Shown one piece after another: positions 44,212 to 53,709 of a stretch of 64,000 nt of DNA; within the stretch, counting starts at the first letter, position 1, and each line of letters begins with the position of its first letter. The position numbers and the translations under genes were made by a program. The notes beneath the pieces are model-generated. The model made no database searches and was not told the DNA's origin. It saw nothing but the letters and a program-made list of their open reading frames with translations. The DNA is from Streptomyces lomondensis (GTDB taxonomy: Bacteria; Actinomycetota; Actinomycetes; Streptomycetales; Streptomycetaceae), in the NCBI RefSeq assembly GCF_014651035.1, contig NZ_BMWC01000002.1, forward strand, positions 496,001-560,000. The letters are read 5' to 3'.

Positions 44212-45996
44212 TCAGCCCTCTACGATCCCCAGCCGATCCCGGGCGCCCTTGAACAGCGCGGTGCCCTCCTTCTCCTCCGGCGTGCCCTTGGGCATGTCGA
44301 CGCGCAGTTCGTACATGCGGCCGTCGTCGGTGCGGATCAGCACCTGCATGACCCGCCGGGGGTCCTCGTCCACGTTGTAGGTGGTGTCGGCGATGGCGGC
44401 GTCGTAGGCCTGGACGCTGGTGCGGGTGTACTGCGTCTCCGCCTTCTCGCCCCAGGTGACGTGGGCCTTCCGGGCCTGGTCCATCGGGGAGCCCGGTGCC
44501 CTGTCCCAGAGGAGGAGGCGGACCTGGATCGTGCCGCCCCGCGCGTCGCCGTAGACGGCCATGCGGGGCTGGTCGGTCGCGCTGCCGACTTTGGCGAACC
44601 GGCGGTAGTCGGCCGGGAGGCGGAGTACGACCGCCATGTCCGACTCACGGTGCGGGGTCCAGGCGTCGCCGGGGCCGGAGGCGGTGGGGTCCGGTGTGGT
44701 CGGGCTCGGTGCGGTGGGGGCCGGGGCGGTGGGGGCCGGCGTTGTGCCGGTGCCCTGTTCGGTGGTCTCCGCGCTGCTCGTGCCGGCGAGGTGGGTGGCG
44801 ATCCCCGTGCCGCCGACGAGCAGTGCGCCCAGCAGGGCGAGGGGGCCGGGGCGGAGGAGGGTGTGGCGCTTGGGGGGTGTGGAGTCGCTCGGCGCCATGG
44901 ACTCGGGCGGGGTGTGCTGCGCGGCCGGCTCGGACGGTGTGAGCTGCGCGGCCGGCTCGGACGGTGTGTGCTGCCCTGCCGACCCCTGCGGTACGGCCGT
45001 TCCGTCCCCGAGGCGTACCGTGCCGGTGTCCTCCTCCGGCTCCGGTATGTCCTCGGCCTCCTGGGGCCGCTCCCGCACCGGCTCCGTCTCGGGCCACCGC
45101 CCGGCCACGGCCTCCAGCGCCCTCGCGACCTCCTCGGCGTCCGGCCGCTGTTCGGGGTCCTGCACCAGCAGCCGTACGATCAGCGGCCCGAGCGGTCCGG
45201 CCTGCTTGGGTTCGGGCGGCTCGGCGGCGAGGATCGCGGCGAGCGTGGCCTCCGGCGTGGTCCGGCGGAACGGGGACGCGCCGTCGACGGCGGCGTACAG
45301 CAGGACGCCCAGGGACCACAGGTCGGAGGCGGGCCCGGCGATACGGCCGGACATCCGCTCGGGCGCGACGAACTCCAGCGAGCCGACGAACTCCCCGCTG
45401 GCCGTGAGGGACTCCTCGCCCTGTACGTGGGCGATGCCGAAGTCGGTGAGCACGACGCGCCGGTGCGGGCCGAGCAGCACGTTGGCGGGCTTGACGTCCC
45501 GGTGCACGATGCCGACGGAGTGGGCGGCGCGCAGGGCGCCGAGGACGGCGAGGCCGATCCGGGCCGCTTCCCGGGCCTCGACCGGGCCGCGCCGGAGCCT
45601 CTCGTGCAGGGACTCGCCCCGGACCAGCTCCATGACGATCCAGGGCAGTCCGTCGAGCGCCTCGGCCGCGTCGAGTTCGTCGGGTCCTTTGGGCCCAGGG
45701 CGTTCGTCCCGCTGCTCCGCCTCGACGACCACGTCGTGGATGGTGACGGCCGCGGGATGGTCGACGCGGGCGGCGGCGCGGGCCTCGCGGTAGAGCCGGT
45801 GGGCGGCCCGCCGGTGGCTCTCGTCCTCCGGGTCGCCGGGCAACCGGGGCTGCTTGACGGCGACTTCGCGCTGGACGAGTTCGTCGCGGGCCCGCCAGAC
45901 GGTGCCCATGCCGCCGGAGCCGATGCGCTCGACCAGCCGGTACCGCCCGCCGACCAGCCGGTCCTGGGCGCCCGTCCCACCCCCGTCGTTGCTCAT
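44212..45996 (-). CDS. Membrane-anchored Ser/Thr protein kinase (kinase 6 of cluster)
   Basis: A 594-residue Hanks-type kinase. The Gly loop GSGGMGTVW begins at residue 26; Lys48, His165-Arg166-Asp167 and Asp185 of DFG are all present, so it should be active. An acidic Pro/Ser/Glu-rich linker carries PSEPAAQ repeats. One membrane helix (~383-405) leads to a Thr/Pro-rich stalk and a ~150-residue extracytoplasmic domain. Related C-terminal domains occur in kinases 2, 4 and 5 and the pseudokinase. It starts 68 bp downstream of the previous kinase gene and is probably co-transcribed. Substrates are unknown. Confidence 0.93.
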   Translation of the reverse strand: MSNDGGGTGAQDRLVGGRYRLVERIGSGGMGTVWRARDELVQREVAVKQPRLPGDPEDESHRRAAHRLYREARAAARVDHPAAVTIHDVVVEAEQRDERPGPKGPDELDAAEALDGLPWIVMELVRGESLHERLRRGPVEAREAARIGLAVLGALRAAHSVGIVHRDVKPANVLLGPHRRVVLTDFGIAHVQGEESLTASGEFVGSLEFVAPERMSGRIAGPASDLWSLGVLLYAAVDGASPFRRTTPEATLAAILAAEPPEPKQAGPLGPLIVRLLVQDPEQRPDAEEVARALEAVAGRWPETEPVRERPQEAEDIPEPEEDTGTVRLGDGTAVPQGSAGQHTPSEPAAQLTPSEPAAQHTPPESMAPSDSTPPKRHTLLRPGPLALLGALLVGGTGIATHLAGTSSAETTEQGTGTTPAPTAPAPTAPSPTTPDPTASGPGDAWTPHRESDMAVVLRLPADYRRFAKVGSATDQPRMAVYGDARGGTIQVRLLLWDRAPGSPMDQARKAHVTWGEKAETQYTRTSVQAYDAAIADTTYNVDEDPRRVMQVLIRTDDGRMYELRVDMPKGTPEEKEGTALFKGARDRLGIVEG

Positions 45997-46064
45997 GCCC
46001 CCATCAGTACCCTGCTGGCCGGGCGCTTGTCGACGCGGGGCGTTTCTCAGGGGTGTTGGCCGGT

Positions 46065-47708
46065 TCAGGTGCCGTCGATGTCCAGGTTCGCGATGGCCGT
46101 GCCCGCCACCTCACGCCCGCGGTCGGTGAAGTCGCCCTTGCCCGGGTAGCTGACGGTGAGTTTGTACATGTCGCCGCCGGAGGTCTTGTAGTAGAAGATC
46201 CTGAACTCGCGGGGGCGGGGGTTCTCGGTGTCGTCGGTGTCGTAGGCGACGGTGTTCTCGGCGGCCTTCCCGCCCCGGTAGGCGGTCACCTTGGGGTCCG
46301 TGTCCGGGTTCTCCGGCATGTCCAGGTCGTAGCTGCCGCTGTCCTTGAACCTGCTGTCGTCGTCGTACATCTCGGCGGCCGCGGAACCCGCGATGGTGCT
46401 GCCGGTGTCCTCCGCCTTCCGGTCCAGGGTCAGGCCGATCCAGATGCTGCCGCTCCAGTCGGTGTACGTGACCCAGTGCCCCTGGTCCGTCTTCCGGTCG
46501 GGCACGGTCCGCTGGTAGCCGTCGGGGACCGCCAGCGCCGCGGCGAGGCCCTTCTCCTGGCGGACCTTCCAGCCCTCGGGCAGCGGCCCGGCGAACGGGT
46601 CCGCGATCACCAGGTACGCCGTCACCGCCGCGGCGACGACCGCCGCGCCGAGCCCGGCCCACGCCGTGCGGCCGAGCCTGACGCCCCGTCTGCCGCCGTC
46701 GCCCCGGCCGGTGACCGGGACGGACTGGGTGGGCCGGCCGGCGGGCGGGTCCGCTGCCGCTTCCAGCAGGGCCCGCACCTGTGCGGCGTTCGGGCGGCGG
46801 GCCGGGTCCTTGTGCAGCAGGCCGTTGATGGCCTCGGCGAGCGGGCCCCGGGCGGAGGCGGGCGGTGCGGGCGTGGCGTTGAGGACGGACTGGAGGGTGG
46901 CGGGGGTGTTGCTGCGGCGGAACGGCGAGACGCCCTCCGTCGCCGCGTACAGCACCACTCCCAGGGACCACAGGTCGCTGGCCGGGCCCGGGCGCTGGCC
47001 CAGCACGCGCTCGGGCGCGATGTACTCGGGCGAGCCGACGAAGCCGCCGGTGTCGGTCAGGTTGGTCTCGCCCTCGATCCGGGCGATGCCGAAGTCCGTG
47101 AGCACCACCCGGTCGTACCGGCCGAGCAGCACGTTGTCCGGTTTCACGTCGCGGTGCAGGATGCCCGCCGCGTGGGCGGCCTCCAGCGCGCCGAGCACCT
47201 CCAGGCCGATCCGGGCGGCCTCGCGTGCGGACAGGGTGCCCTCCTGGAGCGCGGCGCCCAGCGAGCGGCCCCGCACCAGCTCCATGACGATCCAGGGCCG
47301 GCCCTCCACGACCGCGACGTCGTGGACACCGACCACCGCCGGGTGGTCGAGCCGGGCCGCGGCACGTGCCTCGCGGCGCATACGCTCGAAGGTGTTGGCG
47401 CGTTCGCGTTCGGGAAGGTGGTCCGGGACGCGGGGCTCCTTGACGGCGACCTCCCGGTCCACCGTCTCGTCCTTGGCCCGCCACACCGTGCCCATGCCGC
47501 CGTGCCCGAGCCTGGCGATCAGCCGGTACCGCCCGGCGATGAGCCGCCCGGCACCGGGTTCCTCGGCGGCTGCCGCCGACCGGGGCGGCACGACCTGGGT
47601 GGGCGTCGCGTACGGATTACCGGGTACCGGTTCCGGTGGATTCGGCGGTTGCAGAACAAAACTCGTGGGCTCGTCGGCCCCGGATCGGGCTCCCCCGTTG
47701 TTGCTCAT
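46065..47708 (-). CDS. Membrane-anchored Ser/Thr protein kinase (kinase 5 of cluster)
   Basis: A 547-residue kinase with an unusual ~55-residue Pro-rich N-terminal extension. The catalytic set is intact: GHGGMGTVW, Lys90, His185-Arg186-Asp187 and Asp205 of DFG. A membrane helix (~349-370) precedes an extracytoplasmic domain beginning PLPEGWKVRQEKGLAAALAV in form, similar to the W-containing sensor domains of the neighbouring kinases. The topology suggests sensing of an envelope signal. It begins 118 bp after the upstream kinase gene. Confidence 0.93.
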   Translation of the reverse strand: MSNNGGARSGADEPTSFVLQPPNPPEPVPGNPYATPTQVVPPRSAAAAEEPGAGRLIAGRYRLIARLGHGGMGTVWRAKDETVDREVAVKEPRVPDHLPERERANTFERMRREARAAARLDHPAVVGVHDVAVVEGRPWIVMELVRGRSLGAALQEGTLSAREAARIGLEVLGALEAAHAAGILHRDVKPDNVLLGRYDRVVLTDFGIARIEGETNLTDTGGFVGSPEYIAPERVLGQRPGPASDLWSLGVVLYAATEGVSPFRRSNTPATLQSVLNATPAPPASARGPLAEAINGLLHKDPARRPNAAQVRALLEAAADPPAGRPTQSVPVTGRGDGGRRGVRLGRTAWAGLGAAVVAAAVTAYLVIADPFAGPLPEGWKVRQEKGLAAALAVPDGYQRTVPDRKTDQGHWVTYTDWSGSIWIGLTLDRKAEDTGSTIAGSAAAEMYDDDSRFKDSGSYDLDMPENPDTDPKVTAYRGGKAAENTVAYDTDDTENPRPREFRIFYYKTSGGDMYKLTVSYPGKGDFTDRGREVAGTAIANLDIDGT

Positions 47709-47826
47709 GGGCTCATCCCTATCGCGCCGAGCGCTTCCGTATCCACCACGGACGCGAGCCGGTCACAGACCCGTGACTTCGGGCGGGGGCCTATCTCCCC
47801 TTTGTGGCGGTACGGGGCTCGACCGG

Positions 47827-49005
47827 CTAGGGGGTGGGGGTGGCCACGGGAGTGCTCGGAGAGGCGGGCCGGGTCGTGGGCGTGCCGGGTGCCGAACTCG
47901 TCGGCGCGGGACCGCCGTCCCCGTCGCCCTCCCCCATGAGCAGCGCCGCCGCGGACACCCCCGCCCCCGCCATCGCGGCGACCAGCAGCGCGGCCACGAG
48001 CACGCGCCGCGTGGGCTGCCGGAGGAACGGTTCCTCCTGCCGGTCCGGTCCGGGCGTGTCCTCCGGGGGCACGGGCGGCTGCCCCTCGGCCATGTCCTGC
48101 GGCGGTCCGAGGGGCCTGCGCGGTGCGTCCCGCACCGTCGGCGCGTACCCGGGCGGCGGTGACTGCGGCGTACGTCCCGTGTCGCGGAAGGCCCGCAGCA
48201 TCCGCTCCGCCCGGTCCGCGTCCAGCCGCCGGTCCGGATCGCGTTCGAGCAGGCCGCGCACGACGGGCAGGAGCGGCCCGGCCTGCGCGGGCGGCTGGAT
48301 GTCGCCGACGACCACCGCGTGCAGGATGCCGCCCAACGAGTCGCGGTGGAACGGCGACTCCCCGCTGAGGGCCGCGCACAGCAGCGCGCCCAGCGACCAG
48401 AGGTCGGACTCGGGCCCGGTCCTGACCCCGGACATCCGCTCGGGCGCGGTGTACTCGGGCGAGCCGACGAAGGAGCCGCTCTCGGTGAGCGTGGGGGCGC
48501 CCTGCACCTGGGCGATGCCGAAGTCGGTGAGGACGACCCGGTCGGTGCCGGCCTCCAGCAGCACGTTGTCCGGTTTGAGGTCGCGGTGCAGGACCCCGGA
48601 CGCGTGCGCGGCACGCAGCGCGCCGAGCAGGGCGATGCCGATGCGCGCTGCCTCGTCGGCGTCGACCGGGCCCTGGCCGGCGAGCCGGTCGGCGAGCGAG
48701 CCGCCCTCGATCAACTCCATGACGATGTACGGGCGTTCGTCGTGCTCGACGACGTCGTGGACGACGATGATGTGTGGATGGCTCAGCTGGGCCACCGCCC
48801 GGGCCTCGCGCAGCGTACGGTCCCGCCGGCGGCGCGCGTCCGCCGCGGAGAGGGTCTCGTCGTAGGGGAGTTCCTTGACGGCCACGCCCCGGCCGAGCAG
48901 CTGGTCGGTCGCCCGCCAGACCACGCCCATGCCACCGCGCCCGAGCCTCTCCTCGAGCCGGTAACGGCCCGCGATGACACGCCTGTTGTGCCCCTCGGTC
49001 CCCAT
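47827..49005 (-). CDS. Membrane-anchored Ser/Thr protein kinase with short tail (kinase 4 of cluster)
   Basis: A 392-residue kinase with GRGGMGVVW, Lys44, His140-Arg141-Asp142 and Asp161 of DFG, so it should be active. A Pro-rich juxtamembrane region leads to a membrane helix (~335-356). Only ~36 Pro/Thr/Ser residues follow outside, so unlike its neighbours it lacks a folded extracytoplasmic domain. It may therefore respond through partners, or simply be membrane-tethered. ATG at 49005 was chosen over one six codons upstream. Confidence 0.92.
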   Translation of the reverse strand: MGTEGHNRRVIAGRYRLEERLGRGGMGVVWRATDQLLGRGVAVKELPYDETLSAADARRRRDRTLREARAVAQLSHPHIIVVHDVVEHDERPYIVMELIEGGSLADRLAGQGPVDADEAARIGIALLGALRAAHASGVLHRDLKPDNVLLEAGTDRVVLTDFGIAQVQGAPTLTESGSFVGSPEYTAPERMSGVRTGPESDLWSLGALLCAALSGESPFHRDSLGGILHAVVVGDIQPPAQAGPLLPVVRGLLERDPDRRLDADRAERMLRAFRDTGRTPQSPPPGYAPTVRDAPRRPLGPPQDMAEGQPPVPPEDTPGPDRQEEPFLRQPTRRVLVAALLVAAMAGAGVSAAALLMGEGDGDGGPAPTSSAPGTPTTRPASPSTPVATPTP

Positions 49006-49090
49006 GCGGCCATCATGCCCCACCGGACGGAACCGCTCCGGGGCGCGACCTGCGGGTGGCCGAAACAGACGGCCCCCATGTCAGAAACCC

Positions 49091-49123
49091 CTCCGCGGTA
49101 CCTCCGCGGTACCTCCGCGGTCC
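49091..49123. repeat. Triplicated 11-bp repeat between kinase genes
   Basis: CTCCGCGGTAC occurs twice in tandem (49091-49101, 49102-49112), followed by a near copy CTCCGCGGTCC (49113-49123). It lies in the short gap just downstream of the kinase stop codon at 49130. Each unit contains the palindrome CCGCGG. Confidence 0.75.
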
Positions 49124-49129
49124 TGCGCG

Positions 49130-50899
49130 TCAGGAGGAGGTCTTTTCCTGCCAGCCCTGGAGCAGCGAGGTGAACTGCTTGCGCGCCGTCGCCCAGTCCG
49201 ACGCGGGCGCGGACATGTAGAGCGCGTACTCGGTGCCGTCGCGGGCGACGTACGTCTCCTCGATGGCGCGGCGCGGGCCGGGGAACTTGGTGTCCTTCGC
49301 CTGCGCGGTCCAGGTGTACTCCCACAGCGCGCCGTTCCGGTCGCGGTAGACGTTGCGCTTCAGCGTGAGGCGCTTGTAGTCGACCAGCCGCTGGAGCTGC
49401 TGCTCCAGGTCGAGCTGGTGGGCGTACGGGTCGGCGAAGTCCGGGGAGGTGTCGACGGCTATCCGGACGAAGTGCCGGCCCCCGTCGGGCGTGTAGTCGA
49501 TCTGCTTGAGCTCGCCCTGCGGGCCGTAGAGCTGGCGCTTCCAGCCCTTGGGCAGGTAGAGGCTGAAACCCGCGGGGTCGTCGCGGCGGGTCCAGCCGTC
49601 GGGCACCGAACCGCCGGGCACTTCCGTGCTCTTGGGCGTGGTCGAGCCGGATGCGGCGCCCGGCGTCTGCCGGTTGTCGTTCCACTGCTGGAGCGCCACG
49701 GCCGTGCCCCCGCCGATGATCGCCGCGAGCGCGACGACGAGGGCGAGCGTGCGCAGCCGGCCGCGCCGCCCCGAACCGGACTGCCGGGGCCCGGTCGCCG
49801 TCCGGCCGAGCATGGTGGGACGGCCCGTCGGAGTGCCTGCCGCGGGGGTACCGGCCGCGGGCGTCCCGGAAGCCGGGGTGCCGATGGCCGGGGTCCGGGC
49901 GAGCGGCGGGAGCGGCGTCCGGGTGTGCGACGCCGAGGGGGTGCCGACCGGACCCGTACCGGCCGGGCCTGTGCCGACCGAGCCCGTTCCGGCCGGGCCT
50001 GTCCCGCTGTGGGCCTCCTGGTACGGCCGCGTCCCCCCGTACTGCGTCGGCACATACGCCTGCGCCCCGCTCGGCCGCCGTCCCTCCGCCGCCTCGGCCA
50101 GCATCTGTTCGGCCTCGGAGGCGTCGGGCCGGGTGGCCGGATCCTTGCGTAGCAGGGCGGTGATGACGGGCGCGAGCGGCCCGGCGTGCCGGAACTCGGC
50201 GGCCTCCTCCTCGACCACCGCCTGCATGGTCGTCAGGGGCGTGGTGCGGCGGAACGGCGACCGGCCCTCCACGGCCGTGTAGAGCGTCGCGCCGAGGGCC
50301 CACAGGTCGGAGGACGGGCCGGGGTCGTGGCCGCGCACGCGCTCGGGAGCGAGGTAGTCGACCGAGCCGACGACCTCGCCGGTGCGCGTGATGGTGGTGT
50401 CGCCCTCGATCTGGGCGATGCCGAAGTCGGTGAGCAGGACGCGTCCGTCGCGGCCGAGGAGGACGTTGCCCGGCTTGACGTCGCGGTGCAGGACGCCGGC
50501 GGTGTGCGCGGCGCGCAGGGCCCGCAGCACCCAGAGGCCGATGCGCGCCGCCTCGCGCGGCTCGACACGCCCCTCCTCCTTGACCGCGTCGGCCAACGAG
50601 CGGCCCTCGACCAGCTCCATCACGATCCACGGGCGGCCGTCGTGCTCCAGCACGTCATGCACGGTGACGACCGCGGTGTGGCTGATCCGCGCGGCGGCCC
50701 TGGCCTCCGCCCGCGTCCGCGCCAGCAGGATGGCCTGCTCGCTCTCGGAGACGTAGAGGGCGGCCGTCAACTCCTTGATGGCCACGGACCGGTGCAGCAC
50801 CTCGTCATGCGCACGCCATACTCGGCCCATGCCGCCACTGCCGATGGAGTCGGCCAGCCGGTAGCGGCCCGCGACGAGCAGGCCCTGCATCTGATTCAC
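49130..50899 (-). CDS. Membrane-anchored Ser/Thr protein kinase (kinase 3 of cluster)
   Basis: A 589-residue kinase with GSGGMGRVW, Lys43, His138-Arg139-Asp140 and Asp158 of DFG. A low-complexity linker holds many GT-P-A and GTGPAGTG repeats (~300-360). A membrane helix (~384-405) is followed by an extracytoplasmic domain starting near PDGWTRRDDPAGFSLYLPKGW, the type also seen in kinase 1 and the pseudokinase. GTG at 50899 is preferred; ATG at 50890 is possible. It lies 158 bp downstream of the pseudokinase gene. Confidence 0.93.
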   Translation of the reverse strand: MNQMQGLLVAGRYRLADSIGSGGMGRVWRAHDEVLHRSVAIKELTAALYVSESEQAILLARTRAEARAAARISHTAVVTVHDVLEHDGRPWIVMELVEGRSLADAVKEEGRVEPREAARIGLWVLRALRAAHTAGVLHRDVKPGNVLLGRDGRVLLTDFGIAQIEGDTTITRTGEVVGSVDYLAPERVRGHDPGPSSDLWALGATLYTAVEGRSPFRRTTPLTTMQAVVEEEAAEFRHAGPLAPVITALLRKDPATRPDASEAEQMLAEAAEGRRPSGAQAYVPTQYGGTRPYQEAHSGTGPAGTGSVGTGPAGTGPVGTPSASHTRTPLPPLARTPAIGTPASGTPAAGTPAAGTPTGRPTMLGRTATGPRQSGSGRRGRLRTLALVVALAAIIGGGTAVALQQWNDNRQTPGAASGSTTPKSTEVPGGSVPDGWTRRDDPAGFSLYLPKGWKRQLYGPQGELKQIDYTPDGGRHFVRIAVDTSPDFADPYAHQLDLEQQLQRLVDYKRLTLKRNVYRDRNGALWEYTWTAQAKDTKFPGPRRAIEETYVARDGTEYALYMSAPASDWATARKQFTSLLQGWQEKTSS

Positions 50900-51057
50900 G
50901 TTGCCCCGCAATGGTCTTGACAGGGTCAGCGTAAGGACCCGCCCTTGCCCAGGGAACAAGCGGGGTGCCACGGTGACCGCACTGTGACGGTTGTCGCCGT
51001 CCGGGACAGGAGGGAGCCGGGAGGTGAACTCCAGCGTACGGCAGCCAGGTCAGAAGA

Positions 51058-53556
51058 TCATTTCGTCGCCCGGTACGTCGCCGCCGCCTGCTCGAACAGC
51101 CGTGTCACCTCGTCCCGCTCCGCCTCCGGGCCGCGCACCTGGACCACGTGGTACCGCCCGTCGACCAGCATCGCGAGATTGCGCACATACAGCTCGCCCC
51201 CGTCCTCGCCGGTCCAGGTGAACTGCCCCTCGGCCATGGTCCGCCCGCCCACCTCGATCGTCTTCAGGCCGGTGGAGGTGGCCCAGCTGGAGTCGCGGTA
51301 CGGCTGCAACTCGCGCTCGACTTCTCGCTGGTAGGCCATCGGGTCACTGCCGTACTCCGACGCGCTGTCCCGGCCCGGTACGACGATGAGCTCGAAGTCG
51401 CCCTTGGAGTAGACGACCTGCCCGCTGCCGTTGCGCGGGGTGCGCTCCCAGCCCTGGGCCACGGCGACCTGGAAGCCGGCCGAGTCCTTGCGCAGGGTGA
51501 AGCCGTCGGCGACCTCGGGGCCGGTGGTCTGCGTCTCGCTGGAACCGGCCGACGCCGACGGGCTCTTCTCCGGCTCGGGCGACGTCTGGTCGGTCCGGGG
51601 CTCGCTGCTGGCATCCGGCTCGGGGACTTGGCTCACCTCACCGGCGGCACCGGTGCGGTCCGCGCCCTGCGCGCCGCCGGCGTCCGACTTGGGCATGAAG
51701 AGCACGGCATAGGCGACCGCGGCGGCCATCGCGAGCAGGACCAGCAGGAGCAGGGTGCGCCCGAGGCGGTGCGGCGACCGGGACTCCTTGGCCCGCTTGT
51801 GCCGCCCGTGGTGCGCGGGCAGCCCGGCCCGCCGCCGGCGCACCAGCTCGCCCCGGCGGCGTACGACGGGCAGCCGGCTGGCGTCGGCGGGCGGGGCCGG
51901 GACCACGTGCACCCCGGCCTCCGGCTCCGGCGCCGAGCGCACCAGCGAGCGCAGCCAGCCGCGCAGCTCCTCGAAGTCCAGGCGCTCGGTGGGGTCCTGC
52001 CGCAGCAGCGACTCCACGACCGGCCGGAGCGGCCCGCACTCCTCGGCGTACGCGGGCGGTTCCGCGCACACCATCTGCACCAGCTCGGCCGTCGACTCCT
52101 CCGGGTAGGGCGCATGCCCCTGTACGGCCCTGAAGAGCAGCGCGCCGAGCGCCCACAGGTCGGTCGCGGGGCCGATCGGCGCGGCCAGCTGCCAGTTCTC
52201 GTGGACGGGTCCGGCCTGCTCCGGCGCCCAGCGCTCGGTCACGGGCCCGACGACCGCCATGCGCGCCTGCCGGGCCCGCTCGGCGGCCAGGGCCGTGGCC
52301 GGACCGCGCCGGGGTGCGGGGGTGTGGGCGACCAGGTCGTCCCACCGCGTGGCCGCGGAGGTGTCGGAGGCCGGGGGGAGAGCCGCTTGCTCCTGGCCCT
52401 GCGGCGCGGGCGCCTCGCCGGTTCCGCCGCGGGGCGTGGCGCCGTGCCAGGCGGTCGTCCGGGGGGTGCCGCCCACGCCGTAGGGGTCGGCTATCCGCCC
52501 CGGCGGGGCCGCACCGGGCGCCGCGCCCTGCCCGGGGATGTACGGCGACTGCGCCGAGCCGTTGCCGTCCGGGGCAGGGCGGGCACCGGGCAGCGCCGCC
52601 CGGCCGTTCTGCTGCGTCTCCTGGACCCGGGCGGCGGCCCGGGCGCCCGCCCGGTAGGCGGCGATCGCCCCGGCGCGCGCGGCCCGCGGGTCCTCGCTGT
52701 CGTCCACGCTCCGCCGCGCCGGCACGGCCGGGCCCCCGCCCGTGTCGGCTCCGGTCGCCGGCAGGCCCCTGGCCTCCCGCGCCTCTATGGCGGCCCGCCG
52801 CGCGGCCTCGGGATCACCCGCGCCACCGGGCCCACCGACGCCGGGCGGGCCGCCCACGCCATTGACCGGCCCGGCGGAACCACCGGCCTGCCCCGGACCA
52901 CCCGCCTGGCCCGGCCCCTGTTCGGACTCCTCGAAGGCCGGAGGCGGAACCGGGTCGTACCCGCACAGCGCCTCCTCCGCCGCGCCCACCGCCAGACCGG
53001 TCAGCATCACCCGGCCGTCGTCGCAGACGAGCACCGTCCGCGCGGTGATGTTCCGGTGCACCCAGCCATGGGCGTGCAGCACCCGCAGCGCCATCAGGAC
53101 ATCGGAGGCCACCTCGGCCGCCCGGTACGGCGTCAGCGGCTTCTCGGCGAGCAGCGCCGCCAGCGGACGCGCGGCCACCAGCTCACTGACGATCCACAGC
53201 GAACCGCCCTCGGCGAACACGTCGAAGACCTGGTCGAGCCGGGGATGGTCGGGGATGGCCGCTGCGGACTGCGCGGCCTCGACCGCGCGTCGCACGACCG
53301 GATCCGTGGGCCGCCGGGTGCCCGGCCGCACGCCGGGCCGCCGCGCGCCGCCCTCTCGTGCCGTGAAGCCGTCGGGCAGCCCCTCCGCGTCGAGGACCTC
53401 CGCCTCGACCACCTCGGGCAACGGCACCTGCCTGACCAGGACTTCCTGTCCGCTGTAGGTGTCGAAGGCCCGGGTCTCGGTGAGTTCGTACTCGTCGGAC
53501 GGCGGCAGCGGCAGGCGGTAGCGGTCGGCGAGTACCCGTCCCGCATAGTCGTCCAC
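51058..53556 (-). CDS. Membrane-anchored pseudokinase (catalytically dead Ser/Thr kinase homologue)
   Basis: An 832-residue protein keeping the kinase fold and topology of its neighbours but none of the key catalytic residues. There is no Gly-rich loop, the beta-3 Lys is Arg42, and HRD is His167-Arg168-Asn169. The Asn of the catalytic loop is Thr174, and DFG is Gly187-Leu188-Ala189. A long Gly/Pro/Ala-rich insertion (~205-430) splits the C-lobe, which resumes near WQLAAPIGPATDLWALG. A membrane helix (~600-625) precedes a conserved extracytoplasmic domain (DGFTLRKDSAGFQVAVAQGW). GTG at 53556 follows GGGAGG. It probably acts as a scaffold or as a regulator of the adjacent kinases. Confidence 0.85.
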   Translation of the reverse strand: MDDYAGRVLADRYRLPLPPSDEYELTETRAFDTYSGQEVLVRQVPLPEVVEAEVLDAEGLPDGFTAREGGARRPGVRPGTRRPTDPVVRRAVEAAQSAAAIPDHPRLDQVFDVFAEGGSLWIVSELVAARPLAALLAEKPLTPYRAAEVASDVLMALRVLHAHGWVHRNITARTVLVCDDGRVMLTGLAVGAAEEALCGYDPVPPPAFEESEQGPGQAGGPGQAGGSAGPVNGVGGPPGVGGPGGAGDPEAARRAAIEAREARGLPATGADTGGGPAVPARRSVDDSEDPRAARAGAIAAYRAGARAAARVQETQQNGRAALPGARPAPDGNGSAQSPYIPGQGAAPGAAPPGRIADPYGVGGTPRTTAWHGATPRGGTGEAPAPQGQEQAALPPASDTSAATRWDDLVAHTPAPRRGPATALAAERARQARMAVVGPVTERWAPEQAGPVHENWQLAAPIGPATDLWALGALLFRAVQGHAPYPEESTAELVQMVCAEPPAYAEECGPLRPVVESLLRQDPTERLDFEELRGWLRSLVRSAPEPEAGVHVVPAPPADASRLPVVRRRGELVRRRRAGLPAHHGRHKRAKESRSPHRLGRTLLLLVLLAMAAAVAYAVLFMPKSDAGGAQGADRTGAAGEVSQVPEPDASSEPRTDQTSPEPEKSPSASAGSSETQTTGPEVADGFTLRKDSAGFQVAVAQGWERTPRNGSGQVVYSKGDFELIVVPGRDSASEYGSDPMAYQREVERELQPYRDSSWATSTGLKTIEVGGRTMAEGQFTWTGEDGGELYVRNLAMLVDGRYHVVQVRGPEAERDEVTRLFEQAAATYRATK

Positions 53557-53709
53557 GTTGCCTCCCCCGGCAGCCTGGTCGGTCACATCCGTTCGCCCCA
53601 CGGTCCGTTCCGGCTGCGCACGGTCCGCAAACATTTACGATACGTGCCGCAGGCAACTCACATCGTGGGGATGCCAGATCTCACTCCCCAAACCCGGGGC
53701 CGCTCATGC

